DNA of 64,000 nt from Flammulina velutipes. Taxonomy: Eukaryota > Basidiomycota > Agaricomycetes > Agaricales > Physalacriaceae. The position numbers and the translations under genes are program-made. The DNA lies in NCBI GenBank assembly GCA_011800155.1, contig CM022375.1, forward strand, positions 2,480,001 through 2,544,000, in the 5' to 3' direction. This document shows positions 23,274-34,646 of this stretch, in pieces. Within the stretch, counting starts at the first letter, position 1. Each line of letters begins with the position of its first letter. Under the pieces are notes generated by a model that was not told where the DNA came from, searched no databases, and worked only from the letters and a program-made list of their open reading frames with translations.

Positions 23274-23707
23274 ATGAAGTTCTTCATGCTCCTGTTGCTC
23301 GTTTCGGCTGCTGCTCCTATTTGCACTAGTATGTATACTCCGTTACAAAGGTTCCCAAAATGCTCACATTGTCTTCAAGTCTATGCTGAAGAGATCGCCA
23401 ATCCAGAGCCTCCGAGAGCCAGACATCCGAGGGAATGTAAGTGGCAGAAATGTTCAGTCCACAATCATTCTATTCATGGACTGATGATCATGCAGTGGTC
23501 CGTATACAGAACACGCCAACAAAGATAGTATCAACGCTCTCTGGACTGGAATATAGGAATGAAAATAAACGGAAGCATGTTCGGAGACCCTGGAGAGGAA
23601 GGAGACCCTGGAGAGGAAGGATACCCAGGCCGGGGCCTGGATTGGTGGCAGACGTCGACGTCGACTCCGACTCCGATCTAAATCATCTAGTTTGCAAGTT
23701 AATGTGA
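23274..23707 (+). CDS. Small secreted protein 2 (107 aa), RPWRGR repeat
   Basis: Three exons (23274-23328, 23380-23436, 23496-23707), introns in phase 1, with exon 2 of 57 nt as in small secreted protein 1. The N-terminus MKFFMLLLLVSAAAPICT is a signal peptide. The mature part carries KRKH, two RPWRGR units in tandem and then an acidic DVDVDSDSD run, ending CKLM. Several dibasic sites would suit Kex2-type processing. The last four residues formally fit a CaaX box, but a secreted protein would not meet the cytosolic farnesyltransferase, so I treat this as probable coincidence. No family recognised. Confidence 0.6.
23583..23618 (+). repeat. 18-nt perfect tandem duplication
   Basis: Two adjoining copies of GGAGACCCTGGAGAGGAA, inside exon 3 of small secreted protein 2. 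The unit length keeps the frame and doubles the peptide RPWRGR. Confidence 0.9.
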
Positions 23708-24767
23708 TCCGTTTTCCCACCCTTTCTTTACATTCCTCCATTACAGCAGTGACATGTAGGTCTGAAATTGAGCTAATTATAGGTGAAGTGGCCGCGAGAG
23801 TGTACTTGCAACGCCTCGCGGTCGAAACATATGGATCCGACACCACTCGAATACTATGGGACTCTTTTGTCACCTAACATTCACAAACGGTCGTTCCTTT
23901 GCAAGTCCCTCTTGTGATTACGTGGCGCACTGAATCAACCGATCACATACGCTACAGTAGTTTACCATATTTAGATGAGAAGACTTCTTTACTTTTTCCC
24001 TTATTCAACAACCTGGGTCTTGAGCCTGTTTGACTCGATGTGATTCTCATCTTGCGGTTTACTGTTCGTTCCTTGTACGAACATGTTTACATCCTTGTCG
24101 GGGTATCTACCTACCTACCGACCGACAAATTTACTCAGACCGGAAAATTGATCACGACTTCCAGGGTCGACAACTGCGAAGACATCGCCATTGATTCATC
24201 AAGTTGAAGACATGGTTTTTCTCCTCGTGCAGGTCGGGAGAGCCTCTCTAACTATCTAGCCAGACCGAGCTGAGTGTAAAATTCATCTCGCGACTCAATT
24301 GGTCAAACGTTGCCAGGAAAGGATAGGTTGACCGCCATAGCACAAAATATATTCAATCCTGGGGTATGTCAAACGTTGTAGAAGGAGAGATTCACTTCCG
24401 CTGGATATCTACTACGGCCTCAGCTTTGGCGTGATTGTCCAATATTGGATCGTCCGCCAACCAGTACCAGGAGAATCTCACATACGTTTGGGCGCGGTAC
24501 GTGGAGCACCTGCCTCTTTTGAATCGCAAAGATCCTGACTCAGAGTCGAGTGTATCCGAACTTCCAGGCTTCCTCATCCTTAGATACGCTGGACCTTCTG
24601 AGCTTCTATCCACACTGAAGGGCTTTAGTACATCGTTTCAACAACAGTGATTATCAACGGGTGAAGGAATTCTTGGGCGTCGCGCGTATCCAATGTATTC
24701 GTTCCGTCTCGACTGCTTTCCTTCTTAAGTACGCATACCACGTCTCGCATCGACATCTCCATCCACC
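23708..24767. other. Intergenic, with a segment shared with 48.3-48.45 kb
   Basis: From about 23755 to 23900 the plus strand resembles 48285-48450 (shared TGTAGGTCTG, GAGTACTTGC-like and TCACAAACGGTCGTTCCTT). In both, a short frame encodes an (R/E)-YL-x-x-L-x-ET-like peptide. They look like relics of one unidentified gene. A GTGGCGCA repeat core lies near 23922. Nothing recognisable at 24.0-24.7 kb apart from the CTTAAG promoter of copy 7 (24724-24729). Confidence 0.5.
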
Positions 24768-25955
24768 ATGGCCCTTTCCTTGGATATAACGGAAAGTGAG
24801 GCCGAGTACATCCTTGGTTCAGTACTCCACAGTTATATTCTCGAGATCTTGGCCCATGGAATATATACAGCGATATACTTTGTCGCGCTCTACTTGACCT
24901 GTACGTACTTGCTTCGGTTTTTAGGCTCTTGGTCTTTACTGACGTCGTGGAGTGGCTCGGGGAACTGCAAAGATGCAGGTCCGACATGTCGTCCTCCTCA
25001 CTATTATGTGGCTCATTGGCACTTTCCGCGCCATCGTCAAATGGATCCTAGTCGATTATACATTTATCAGCAACGCTGAAAGTCGCGAGAGCGAGATTGA
25101 AAGTGTGGTGTCCATTGAGAAATTATTCTCCCTGGATGTAATCAGCTTCATTGGAGCATTCCTCTCTGTGCTACTTGCCGATAATATCATGGTATGGAAT
25201 ATATAGTTGATGCTCGCTTTGAGAGTCCATGACGACTCGTTTTAGATTTGGCGATGTTGGGTGCTTTATGAGCGACGATGGCTCACCATCATGATACCCG
25301 TGTTATCTTTCACCCTGGGAACAGGCCAGTCCATCCAATTGCCAGATTTATCTGATCTAAACCATCCGCTAGCGGCCTATATAACAGACGCCGTTTTCCA
25401 TTTCACCTTGGAAGGAACGGAAAACTCCGTCCAAATACCAACCTGCCGTGTCGTCTTTCTTGCCACGACGGTCTTCACCAATATATTCTGCACCTTCGCC
25501 ATTATCCACCGATTTATTAGCATCAGCGGATTTTCCAAATCCTTCAAGACGTACTATGGAATTCTTGAGATTGTCATCGAGTCATCCGTGCTGTACACGT
25601 CGATCTACCTTATCCAAATCGGGCTATACGTATATTCCATGTACTTTGCGGATGAGTGCAACCTACGTTTCTACTATGCTGAAGCCCTGGCTAATGTTGT
25701 AACGGTACGTGCTCACCATTCATTCCCTGCTGTTGAATTCTGACATTATATTTCTTGTCATAGGGAGTTGCCCCGACTCTCATCATCGCGTGCGTCGCCG
25801 CAGGTTACACGCAGCCCGACTATCTCAAGCGGCCTCCTCCTCCCTTGCCACAGGTGCGGACTGTCGTGCAGTCATTCAGGGAGAGTCAGAGTTTCGGGCC
25901 CTCATCTTCCATGGGTGTCGGCGGTACCGGTCCAGATGTTGAGAGGAGCTCTTAG
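24768..25955 (+). CDS. 7-TM array protein, copy 7 (inverted)
   Basis: Plus-strand copy with exons 24768-24900, 24953-25191, 25246-25324, 25373-25704 and 25764-25955, 324 residues. Intron 3 begins with GC (GCCAGT), not GT; being 48 nt long it could also be retained, adding 16 residues without a stop. Motifs: WRCWVLYERRW (Glu replaces Gly), FLATTVFTNIFC, KTYYGILEIVIES. The segment after TM7 has drifted (IACVAAGYTQPDYL) and the tail is Pro- and Ser/Gly-rich, unlike other copies. CTTAAG is at 24724-24729, 39 nt before the ATG. Confidence 0.82.
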
Positions 25956-26229
25956 AATGATCGGGCATATATCCACATCGGTGTCGATCTTCGATGGGCA
26001 GGAATAAGCTCCAGTTTTATGTACGCTACAAAGATACCTACGTCACAAGTGCGCAGTGCGCACAGTGTTATATGTATATATTTCGACTACACAATCACTC
26101 AGTCCTTGGATTACCTCTTCTTCCCATTGGTTGATTGAGTATACATTATCGCAACGATCGGGCGGTACACGGATGTCGGCGTCCTCACACTCGCAATACA
26201 TACTTTTCAAGATAGATTCTATTATCACT

Positions 26230-27470
26230 TTAACAAGTTACTGTGGGTGTCGGTCCTGCAGCACTTCTCTCAATATCAATGTATGTATCTGAAGATTCTG
26301 AACCAGAGCCCGCGGTATCTTGTGTGATGCGCAGACTCTCTGCAGATGATTGTATACTGCCCTTCATATCAGGAAGGATTTTGGACGTATTGACCCAAGA
26401 ATCGTCCAGCCGCGAGTGTCCAGCCACGACTCTCGAAATTATCAGAGTCGGGGCGACTCCCTACGAATGACATGACAAGATAGATTAGCACGACACCGCT
26501 TCAAGAAATCTGAACGGGTACCGTTATAACGTGCGCCAGGGATTCAGGATAGTAGTAGCGCACGTCCCACTTGTCCGTGAAGTAGATGGTGTATACATCC
26601 AGTCCAATGTAAATGAGATAGATCAAGGTGTATAGAATGGCGGACTCGATGACGATTTCCAAAATCCCGTGGTAGGTCTTCAGGGACTTGGTGAGTCCAG
26701 TGACACTCAGGATGCGGAAGATGATGGCGCCAGTGCAGAAGACGTTGGTGAATACAGTTGTCGAGAGAAAAACGATCTTCCAGGTGGCCTCGGACTGAGC
26801 GACGGGGGTTCTCACTCCCTCAGGAGAGAATTGCGCAACAGCTTTCAGAATGTAAGCCACTAGGTCACAGGAAATTAGATTATGTCGCATGTTGAGTAGG
26901 AAACACCAACCTGTTCCAACAGACAAAGACAGTATGGGCAGAATAATGACGGTCCGTCGTCCGCCGTAGAGCCTATAACATCGCCACACCTAAATACGGA
27001 GCAGTCAAGCTTCGGTGTGCATATTGAATTAGTTGACCTACCATCGTCACGTCGGCAAACAACACATAGAGAAATGAGCCGATGGTACTGATAACGCCCA
27101 AGGCATATAATCTAACCATAGTTGCTGCCATTTGCGTCTCGCGACTTTCGGCATGGCGAATGAAGGCATCGTCAATCAGTACCCATCTGACAACGATTCG
27201 GATGCTGCATAAAAGCCATAATGAGATTATCAGAATGACAGCGTGCAATTGAGTCCTCCCAGCTCCTCGAGTCACTGCAACAAGTAATCATTAGTCAACA
27301 GCGATGGAAGATTGGGGAGAAGCTGAAGACGTACTGATCAAATACATGGCAATGCAGCTCATCGCGGTGTACATCCCGTAAACCATGATTTCGAGAATGA
27401 CGGAATGTAGGAGTGAACCGAGGATATACTGGGCGTCGTTTTCGGTCATACCAAGGTCGGAGAGGGCCAT
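26230..27470 (-). CDS. 7-TM array protein, copy 8
   Basis: Exons 27470-27335, 27274-27042, 26989-26911, 26859-26522 and 26460-26230 give 338 residues. Exon 4 is 338 nt, two codons longer than the rule. The usual T before intron 1 is A, giving MTRG in place of (L/V)SRG. VWRCYRLYG and YIGLDVYT link it to copy 6. The TM7 end reads APTLIISRVVAGHSRLDDSW. The promoter element is a variant, TTATTAAAG near 27508-27516, about 40 nt upstream. Confidence 0.87.
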
Positions 27471-27902
27471 AGTGGGCGAGGAAGCCGAAGCGAGATATTC
27501 TGAGCCTCTTTAATAACCGTTCCGATAATGATCTGAACGAGGAACGAGTTCTCCGCTCGGTAGCGTTCATGATTCGCGTTAAAGCGGTGCATCATGTACC
27601 GCCTAACGGAAATGCGCGCCCTATCTTAAACGCTCAGATAGAGTAATAATTCATGCGAGAAGCGCTTACTCTTTCCACCAACACCTTCTGTGTCCTTGTT
27701 TATACCGCAAGATCTTGCATATTTACCGGCCTGCCAATGCGCTCTTCAGGGAATCAGACGAAACACCCAGCACTGGAGCGAGTCCTTGAGCGCTGATTCG
27801 AGGTGGCCTTGATCAGGGTCCCTCCTTGTCGGCACCAGAGTGGCCAGTTAACGTTGTCAGTGAAAAAAGTGTATCAACAACATACCATTCTCACTATTCT
27901 AC
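27471..27902. other. Intergenic, no gene seen
   Basis: Promoter of copy 8 on one side and the 3' end of the lipase gene on the other; no recognisable coding or repeat content. Confidence 0.6.
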
Positions 27903-29792
27903 TTACAATCCATCATCGTACAACTTCCTCGATAGCGCAACATAAAACCTCTCCAGGTCCGCCTTGGTTTCCAAGTCGTTCCGAGGTTTATCCTCCTTCC
28001 CGTTCTTCGTCTGCTTCGATTCGACATCTTTCACGTCCGACACCTTTCCCTTACCCCGCATTAATGTAGGCGGGGTTGGAACCTGCTCAACCACCCAGTC
28101 AAAGACAGCCGAGAGCCTCTCCGTCGACGCCTTGACAACATCGTCGTCCTTCTCTCGCTCCTTAACCCGCTCCGCTTCACGAACTCGTTTCTCTTTCGAG
28201 TCTGGGCTAGCCTTCTCTCGCCGCAGTGCACCGGCTAACCAGCTCCAATCCCGCCTCTCGCCAAAGTCGACATTGAGCTCTAACCCACGAGCACCTCGTA
28301 TCTCCCAGTCTAGTAGCCAGATAATCAGTAGACGAATAACAGAAGGGCATCAAGACACTCACGATCGACACCCTCCATAACACCAAGAAACTCCCCCCAT
28401 TTCGCACTCTGGATAGTCACCAGACCATCATTGCCCCACTCGTCCTCGTGCGCCCAGATACGCGAATCATGCTCTCCTCGTTCCCAGCTCTCGCGTAACT
28501 GTTCCCGCTCCTTCTTCTCTACCCCGTCCAGCACCATTTTGGGAAGCCAAAACGGGTGCCACACGCTAGCGTTCCCCATTCGGCCGGCGACGCTGAAGTA
28601 CTTGACTGATGGGTCATTCGGCGTGTTGGGGTTGAACACATCGTTGAGGTACGCAGACGTCAGGTTGGCATAGGCTGGAGAGTCTAGGACGGATATCAAC
28701 ATGGTTGTGAATGATGACGGCAAGGCTGCCAGGGAAAGTGAGGAGAACTTGACGTCGGATTTGGGCTTGTCGCTTGAAGGAGGAGGGAGATCCGAGTGGG
28801 TCTCGGTCTTCGCGAGGCGCTCGCCTTCACGTTGTATGAGGCGACCGATGCCAATGTTTTCGGCGCACCAGTCCATGAAGGGACTACCACGATGAGGAGT
28901 GCTGATAGTTGTGAGGGATAAAGGGGTATAGTCCGTAGGCTTCACAGTACTGATTAGGTGCCGACAGTCGAGGCCACCCATCGAATGTGCGAGGAAATTT
29001 ACACCTCGTCCGAGAGCCTTGGTGTTCAGCTGACGGTTAAGCTCTTCAGCGCGCGAGGTTACACTCCCTGTGCTGGGAAGCAGGCGACGTTGAGCGACAT
29101 GCGTGCGATTGGACAGGATGCAACCAACCTTGGCACAGAGGTCACGATGACATCGGCGTGAACTGTCCTACGCAGCGCGCTGAGGACGTTGGACCAGTAC
29201 TGCATGCGCATGGCGGGAATGGAAGAAGGACCTCGTTCATCGAAGCCGTATAGTCCTATAGTATCTGTTAGAGAGCGCTATCGCATAGAAGACGGGTGTC
29301 TCACCGTGGCAGAGGACAATTGGGTAGCGTGGAGTGCGCAAGGGATCAAAAAGAGCCGGATTCTGAATGAGACGATGGATGGTATCGGCCATGCTGGACT
29401 CCTTTTTAGGCGGTTTTGGGCCCATGTTATCAGGAGGTGTATGCCAGTTCTGATAGCTTGTGGATGAGGAAACCTCGGTGAACGAAGACAGGTTGAAGGA
29501 TATCCAAGGCCATGATATTGAACGAGCTACACAGAGTTGAGAAAAGACAATACAGCAGAGGACGGCCGTACATACCGGTATCCGCGTTCGCCAAAAGCCA
29601 GAACCATCGTTCGTCACTGCGCCACCAGTCCCAGTTCATCGCTGACCATGACGGTGAAGCCGTATCTGGGCTATCGTTCGGTTTTGTAGAGTCTTTGAGT
29701 ACATGATGGCTGGCAATAGAGTACGACGAAATAACGTTGACGAGCCGTCGGAAGAGAGCAGCGACGCGAACAGGCAGATACACGCTGCTCAT
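27903..29792 (-). CDS. Fungal triacylglycerol lipase 2-like alpha/beta hydrolase
   Basis: Exons 29792-29576, 29526-29305, 29255-29129, 29063-28363 and 28309-27903 join to 557 residues. The oxyanion-hole region reads YPIVLCHGLYGFDERGP, formed across intron 2, and the nucleophile elbow is AHSMGG (GxSxG). The catalytic His lies in GVDHWEIRGARG, formed across intron 4. This set is the signature I know from fungal lipase-2-like proteins, with VTSRAEELN preceding the elbow. The N-terminus may carry a membrane or mitochondrial targeting segment (LPVRVAALFRRL). A charged, Lys/Glu-rich insert lies near the C-terminus. It probably hydrolyses acylglycerols; subcellular site uncertain. Confidence 0.9.
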
Positions 29793-30646
29793 AGAAAACA
29801 GCGGCTGAATACGGAAGGAAGGCTATGAGATCCGAATGGAGGATACACGTGGCTCGCGATGCTGTACGTTCGTTAGCTTTCCTTGAGCTTTTCCACTACG
29901 AGACAAGCAACGTACCGTCAACGACCAGCTCGATTACAACGAGATCTACGCGTCCTCGAGTTCGCGTACAACGTACACCGTGAAGAAAATGATATCTCTC
30001 AGTCGGCGCGCGCGATGGCTACGACGGTAATGGCGACCTTCTCTGCTCGTCGTCGTCGTCGTCGTAGGGAACGTCCTCAGTGGTGGTGGTGAGAGAGGAA
30101 GATCGGGATTAGCCAAACAAGGTAAAACAGCGGCCTGATCCGTCGTGGCGCATTTCTCTTTGTCAAGCGACCATCACCCTGCCACTCAGGTTTCTCTATT
30201 TCGTCTTTCTGTACTCTTCTCAGCATTTACATCACGCATTAAGACCTCCTCTAAGCCACTTGATTCAATCCCGAGATTCTCTTCGTACTGTGTCTATGAT
30301 CCAGACCAGCTCAATGGAATTTCGAACGTGGCGAAAGGACACTACCTTTGCTGAAAGTACGGACTGAGCCAGAGCCCATTAATCAAGCTCCTCCGGAGGT
30401 GAGCTCTAGGTTATTCTAGCAGCTATAGCTGTAAAACAGCTGAAGACTGATTTTCAAGCTTCTTTCTGCTGTTACTCTGATTTCGCAGGTTGCGGCTAGA
30501 CCTCTGCTGTTCATGGAAACATTCTAAATCTGATATCTCACACTCAACTTCCGCTGAACAGCTCGCTTGGACCTCTCCAAGGCCATTCTGCACGTCTTAA
30601 CTACTAAGCGCGGGGATGCTGTCGCCCATTCGTTCCTCCGTGACTT
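29793..30646. other. Intergenic
   Basis: No supported gene. A short run of CGT repeats lies near 30049-30064 (poly-Arg in one frame). GTGGCGCAT, a partial repeat core, lies near 30148. CTTAAC at 30596-30601 is the likely promoter element of copy 9. Confidence 0.5.
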
Positions 30647-31832
30647 ATGGTCCTCTTACACCTTAGGGTAACACAGGAGGACACACAAGGTCTGCTTGGA
30701 ACATTTCTTAACGCTTGGATCCTCCAAATACTTGCCTACGGCATGTATACTGTGCTGTATTGTGTGGCGCTTTACCTAATGCTATCCCGATGTGAGTCCT
30801 GAAAATTGTTTAATCCAGCCGGATCACCTATGCAAAATGAATGTTCTTTAGCGGATAGAATACGTCTAGGATCCATTATCCTCGTCACCCTGATGTGGAT
30901 TCTCGTCACGATCAACACATGTATATTATGGGTCACCATTGACTATTCATACATCAGGAATGGCGACGATAGGGAGACACAACTATCATCAATCACGACT
31001 GTTGGAAACTCCACGCTCCCAATGCTAATCGTGAGCTCGGTTGCGTCTTTCTTAAGTTTCCTCTTGACCGATCTCACGATGGTATGTGGCGCCACTATAA
31101 TATCGCCCATCCTATTCCCTGTTTTATCGCATCCTCTAGATCTGGAGATGCTGGGTTCTATATGGTCGTAGGTGGATAGCAATCACGATACCCACGCTCT
31201 TACTTATTGTAGGGATTGGTGAGTAAAATGTGTTGTACTCAATGTTTGTTTTTGACTTAACGTCGACCGGTAGTTTGTGACATCTTCCGAATTATGGCGA
31301 AGCTCACGGAGGACAAGTCCCAGTCGTCAGGCCGGACCTTCAACTGGGAAATCATGTTTCTTTCTAGCACTGTACTTACCAACTCATATTGCACCGTCGC
31401 CATTATCATGCGGATTTGTGGTGTTTGCGGATTTCGCAAGGCGTTCAAGACATATCGCGGTATCTTGGAAATACTCATCGAGGACCACGTCATGTATGCA
31501 GTTGTATACATCGTATGGATAGGCCTTCAAGTACATACCCTATATTTCACGCTAGAATGGGATCAGCGGGTCGCGTATCCTACTGCGGTGGGGAACGTGA
31601 TCGTTGTGGGTTTTGTCTCGTTTGACGGATTCAAATTTTGATACTAATGTCTTCATAGGGAGTAGCTCCAACTCTTGTTATCGCACGCGTTGCCGCAGGT
31701 TTTGCCCGGCCAGATGATAGTTGGACCAAGACGTCCTTACCTCGCATGGGGTCGGCTATGAGGTCACTTGCAGAGAGCCTACAATGTAGATGTCCTGCGA
31801 CTGATGCGCAATCTAATTCGACTGAGGTATGA
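30647..31832 (+). CDS. 7-TM array protein, copy 9 (inverted)
   Basis: Plus-strand copy, exons 30647-30791, 30852-31081, 31140-31218, 31274-31605 and 31659-31832, 319 residues. The N-terminus (MVLLHLRVTQEDTQ) has lost the MxLSD motif, and exon 1 is 9 nt longer with LSR before the junction. It groups with copies 10 and 11: WILVTINT in TM2, VWIGLQVH in TM6 and YPTAVGN before TM7. The tail is the shortest of the array, about 35 residues after APTLVIARVAAGFARPDDSW. Confidence 0.83.
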
Positions 31833-33040
31833 GGTTATCCGAGGGCTCCGCAAGTCCAGCTTGTTCCAATTTGAGGCCGCCAATCCGAGACATTGCCTTC
31901 GTCTGAGGTGATCTATATCCTTCAAAGTAGTCGACGCAAAAGTCTGGTACGCTGGGAGAGGTTCTCACTCGTTCGAGTCCCAAATCTAGATACAGCAGCC
32001 CATATAGTGTCGAAGAATGTTGTGTAGTATGCTCAAGTCAATTTCGATTGCAAACAAAATCCGCAAACCCTCAATCGCTATGCCTCGTCGAAGATCGGGA
32101 AAGCAATACCGGTACCAGGCCTGATCCACCATTCAACAAAGATCCTTGTAAATGTATCATCAGTGCTACGATTTGTGTTTCATCATCCGGCAGCGCCACG
32201 ATGCGTATGTCAGTGAATGAGATACCTGACGACCAGATCAAGCCACATTGGGACCAATCTGATGTGATTGTTTGACGAACGTCAACATGGCAAAGTACAT
32301 GTGTCCAAGCTTCGACCTTACGATCTCCGTACGGCTAGACTTCCGCGACAAGCCCGGCTGGCGGCAACGGGGCGAACTGATCCTAACGATGAGATTGAAT
32401 GTGATCTGCCCGTGACGCGTCCGACTCCATTGCTGGATACCTGCTTCAGTTGGGTATTTAGTGGTATTGCTCATAGAGTTCAAGTGGGTATTTGGTTCGA
32501 GTAACTAGGAAACTAACCAATGCATTCAACTATGCGGTCGAGTTTATATTCGCTGTTGGCATAAGTACACATATACGGCCATTTACATATATTGGTGCCT
32601 GACCGTATTTTTCCCACAGTGTATCGGTGAATGGCTGTGTGGCGCAAGCTTCCACGACATTGGCATAGAGTTCTTCTTACGTCGCTTGCGGAGGGAGGAC
32701 CTGATAAAGTGTAATGCTTGAGGATGAGCCGCTGGTCTGTGCCTTGCTAATTCATTGTCGGATTAAAATAACATTGTTACTCAAAATAGGACAGTATCAC
32801 TACCACAGCATTGTCGCGTATAGCGTGGCATATACCACTGGATGATCTCCACTATTATCTGAGATAATGCAGACCTTGCTGTGTACTAGCCTATGTGCAA
32901 GCTATCTCCTTGGTTTCGGCAATCCTATCCCATCTAATCTGGTATTATTAGTAATGGCTGTATTGCGGAAACCATATAAATAAGTATTATTGAGCTGGTG
33001 AGCTCACTAGAACTATACCGAGCCGGCCTCGTTCTTCACG
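31833..33040. other. Intergenic, no gene supported
   Basis: About 1.2 kb without a recognisable product. GTGTGGCGCA, the dispersed repeat core in reverse orientation, lies at 32637-32646. Short open frames at 32048-32275 and 32238-32504 have no features. Confidence 0.55.
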
Positions 33041-34138
33041 ATGTTCTCCAGTACTCACCTGGCGGCTTTCATCTGCGCCATCTCTTACTTACACGGGGTC
33101 CTGTTCGTTATGGCACTGTACGTGGCTGCTTCTATGTCGATCAACCGTCTTCTCATATTGGTACATAGTCCCGCTAATTCCCCCATTTCTGAGCGTGCAC
33201 CTCTAGTCAAACAACTTGGGCCCAATAATGCGTCATATACCCTCAGTCCCCTTTCGGGTGGAAGGTTCTCCAGAACTTATGAGATCGTTGGCGACTACGA
33301 CCCCAATGACATCGAGAAAGAGCTGAATCCCGGCGAAGAAGCAAGGCTACCAGCGATTGTGAAGGTAGTCAGCTCACGTAACTCCACCAAAAACAACGAC
33401 GAAATAGACAATCTCAAGAAGGTCAGCACACTTTCAGGACACCGATTTTATGAGACTCATAGACAATTGAGGTTGGCCTCATGTTATGGTCGGGCCTCGA
33501 CGCTGCGACCAACAGATTCACAATGATTGTCATGAGGGACGTTCGGAAAGATTACCCAGTTCAAGGATATTCCATGAAGCTCTTGCACCAATGGTATCAG
33601 ATGGACAAGAGCATGGACATCCTGAACGCCCTAGAAACATCCCGAAATACCGTTCACAGGACGTTGACGAACCTTGCTGCGGAGGAAACGATATACCTGA
33701 TGTATGTGTCTTACATTTGTTCGAACGATTGATTATTCATTCTCCGTCACAGGCATTACGATAGCCATATGGGCAACTTTTTCTTGACAGGGAACTTCTT
33801 GCAGGGAATGTCCGTAGATTGGGCCCCGCCAGATGATGAAGCGCAGCTGAGCGGTGTTATAGCAGTTGATCCAAGAAACGATCAAAATGACATTGCCTAC
33901 TTCTCACAATGGCTTGACGCCAATCTCATGTTCTCATTCAGTCTTCAGGCATTAGCAGATCAACTTCGACCTTTAGGGGATCAATTGTCTCCGTGAGTTC
34001 GATTTCATGTATGCACGTGAACGGTTTACCTAGTCTACAAGCAGCGAACACGCGGCATTGTTGCCCGAGGAGAACAGGAAGCTGGACAACGAACGAGCAC
34101 GTATCCAAGCTGAGCAGAATCGCCAAGGCGCAAGCTGA
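33041..34138 (+). CDS. Membrane-anchored, kinase-like protein (putative)
   Basis: Exons 33041-33421, 33472-33701, 33753-33992 and 34042-34138 give 315 residues. A hydrophobic N-terminus (residues about 5-45) looks like a signal anchor. Downstream, features suggest a divergent protein-kinase or APH fold: a glycine-rich-like LSGGRFSRTYEIV, a lysine in AIVKVV, a hinge-like MIVMRDV and a catalytic-loop-like HYDSHMGNFFLTG, whose HxDxHxGN pattern appears only once intron 2 is removed. A later Asp (VIAVDPR) could serve as the DFG Asp. The C-terminus is charged and helical. I do not recognise the family; catalytic activity is inferred from motif shape only. Confidence 0.65.
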
Positions 34139-34646
34139 GAAGGAATATAGATAGCTCTATCGTTTATCATACTTAATCTCCTAGTGAACCTAATAACTAA
34201 TGATCTCATTGCAATTCATTTGGCTGGGAGTACGCTTCGCCTGCCCGAATAAAAACGCCACACTCGGATCAACCCGATGTGTTCCATTTGTTTAGCCGAC
34301 ATAATTGATCCTTCCACCCTCATACGTCTATCATGCATCACGGACGACGACGACGTCAGAAGAACGACAATGATTGAAGGTATTTGCTCGTCAGACCCGG
34401 ATACCCTGTAGCGCGAGACTACACTTGCATAAGAGGTGGGCTATCATAAGCAACAGAATCCGACCATCCACACGTCGCTAGTACGTATCCCCACCCATTA
34501 GGATATCAACGCTCGATGCCAGAAGGTAAACCTTACCAAGAGCTATTCGGTAGGCGCTCGGATGCTCACATCCACGTCTCTCCATCTGCCAATGAACTCT
34601 TGTAGACCCATTTTCCTCATTCATCCGGCACCATAGCATAAAAAAT
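34139..34646. other. Intergenic with dispersed repeat copy
   Basis: A repeat copy at 34255-34278 reads CGCCACACTCGGATCAACCCGA; the hairpin arms are TCGG and CCGA instead of CCGG and CCGG. It is followed by CATTTGTTTAGCC. No gene. Confidence 0.55.

Noticed and set aside
23696..23707. CKLM as a second pheromone CaaX box
   Set aside because: The protein has an N-terminal signal peptide, a basic second position instead of aliphatic, and no pheromone-like length or start. Noted only as a curiosity.
31961..31990. tRNA-like GTTCGAGTCCC
   Set aside because: The stem around the T-loop does not pair and no A-box or acceptor stem is found upstream.
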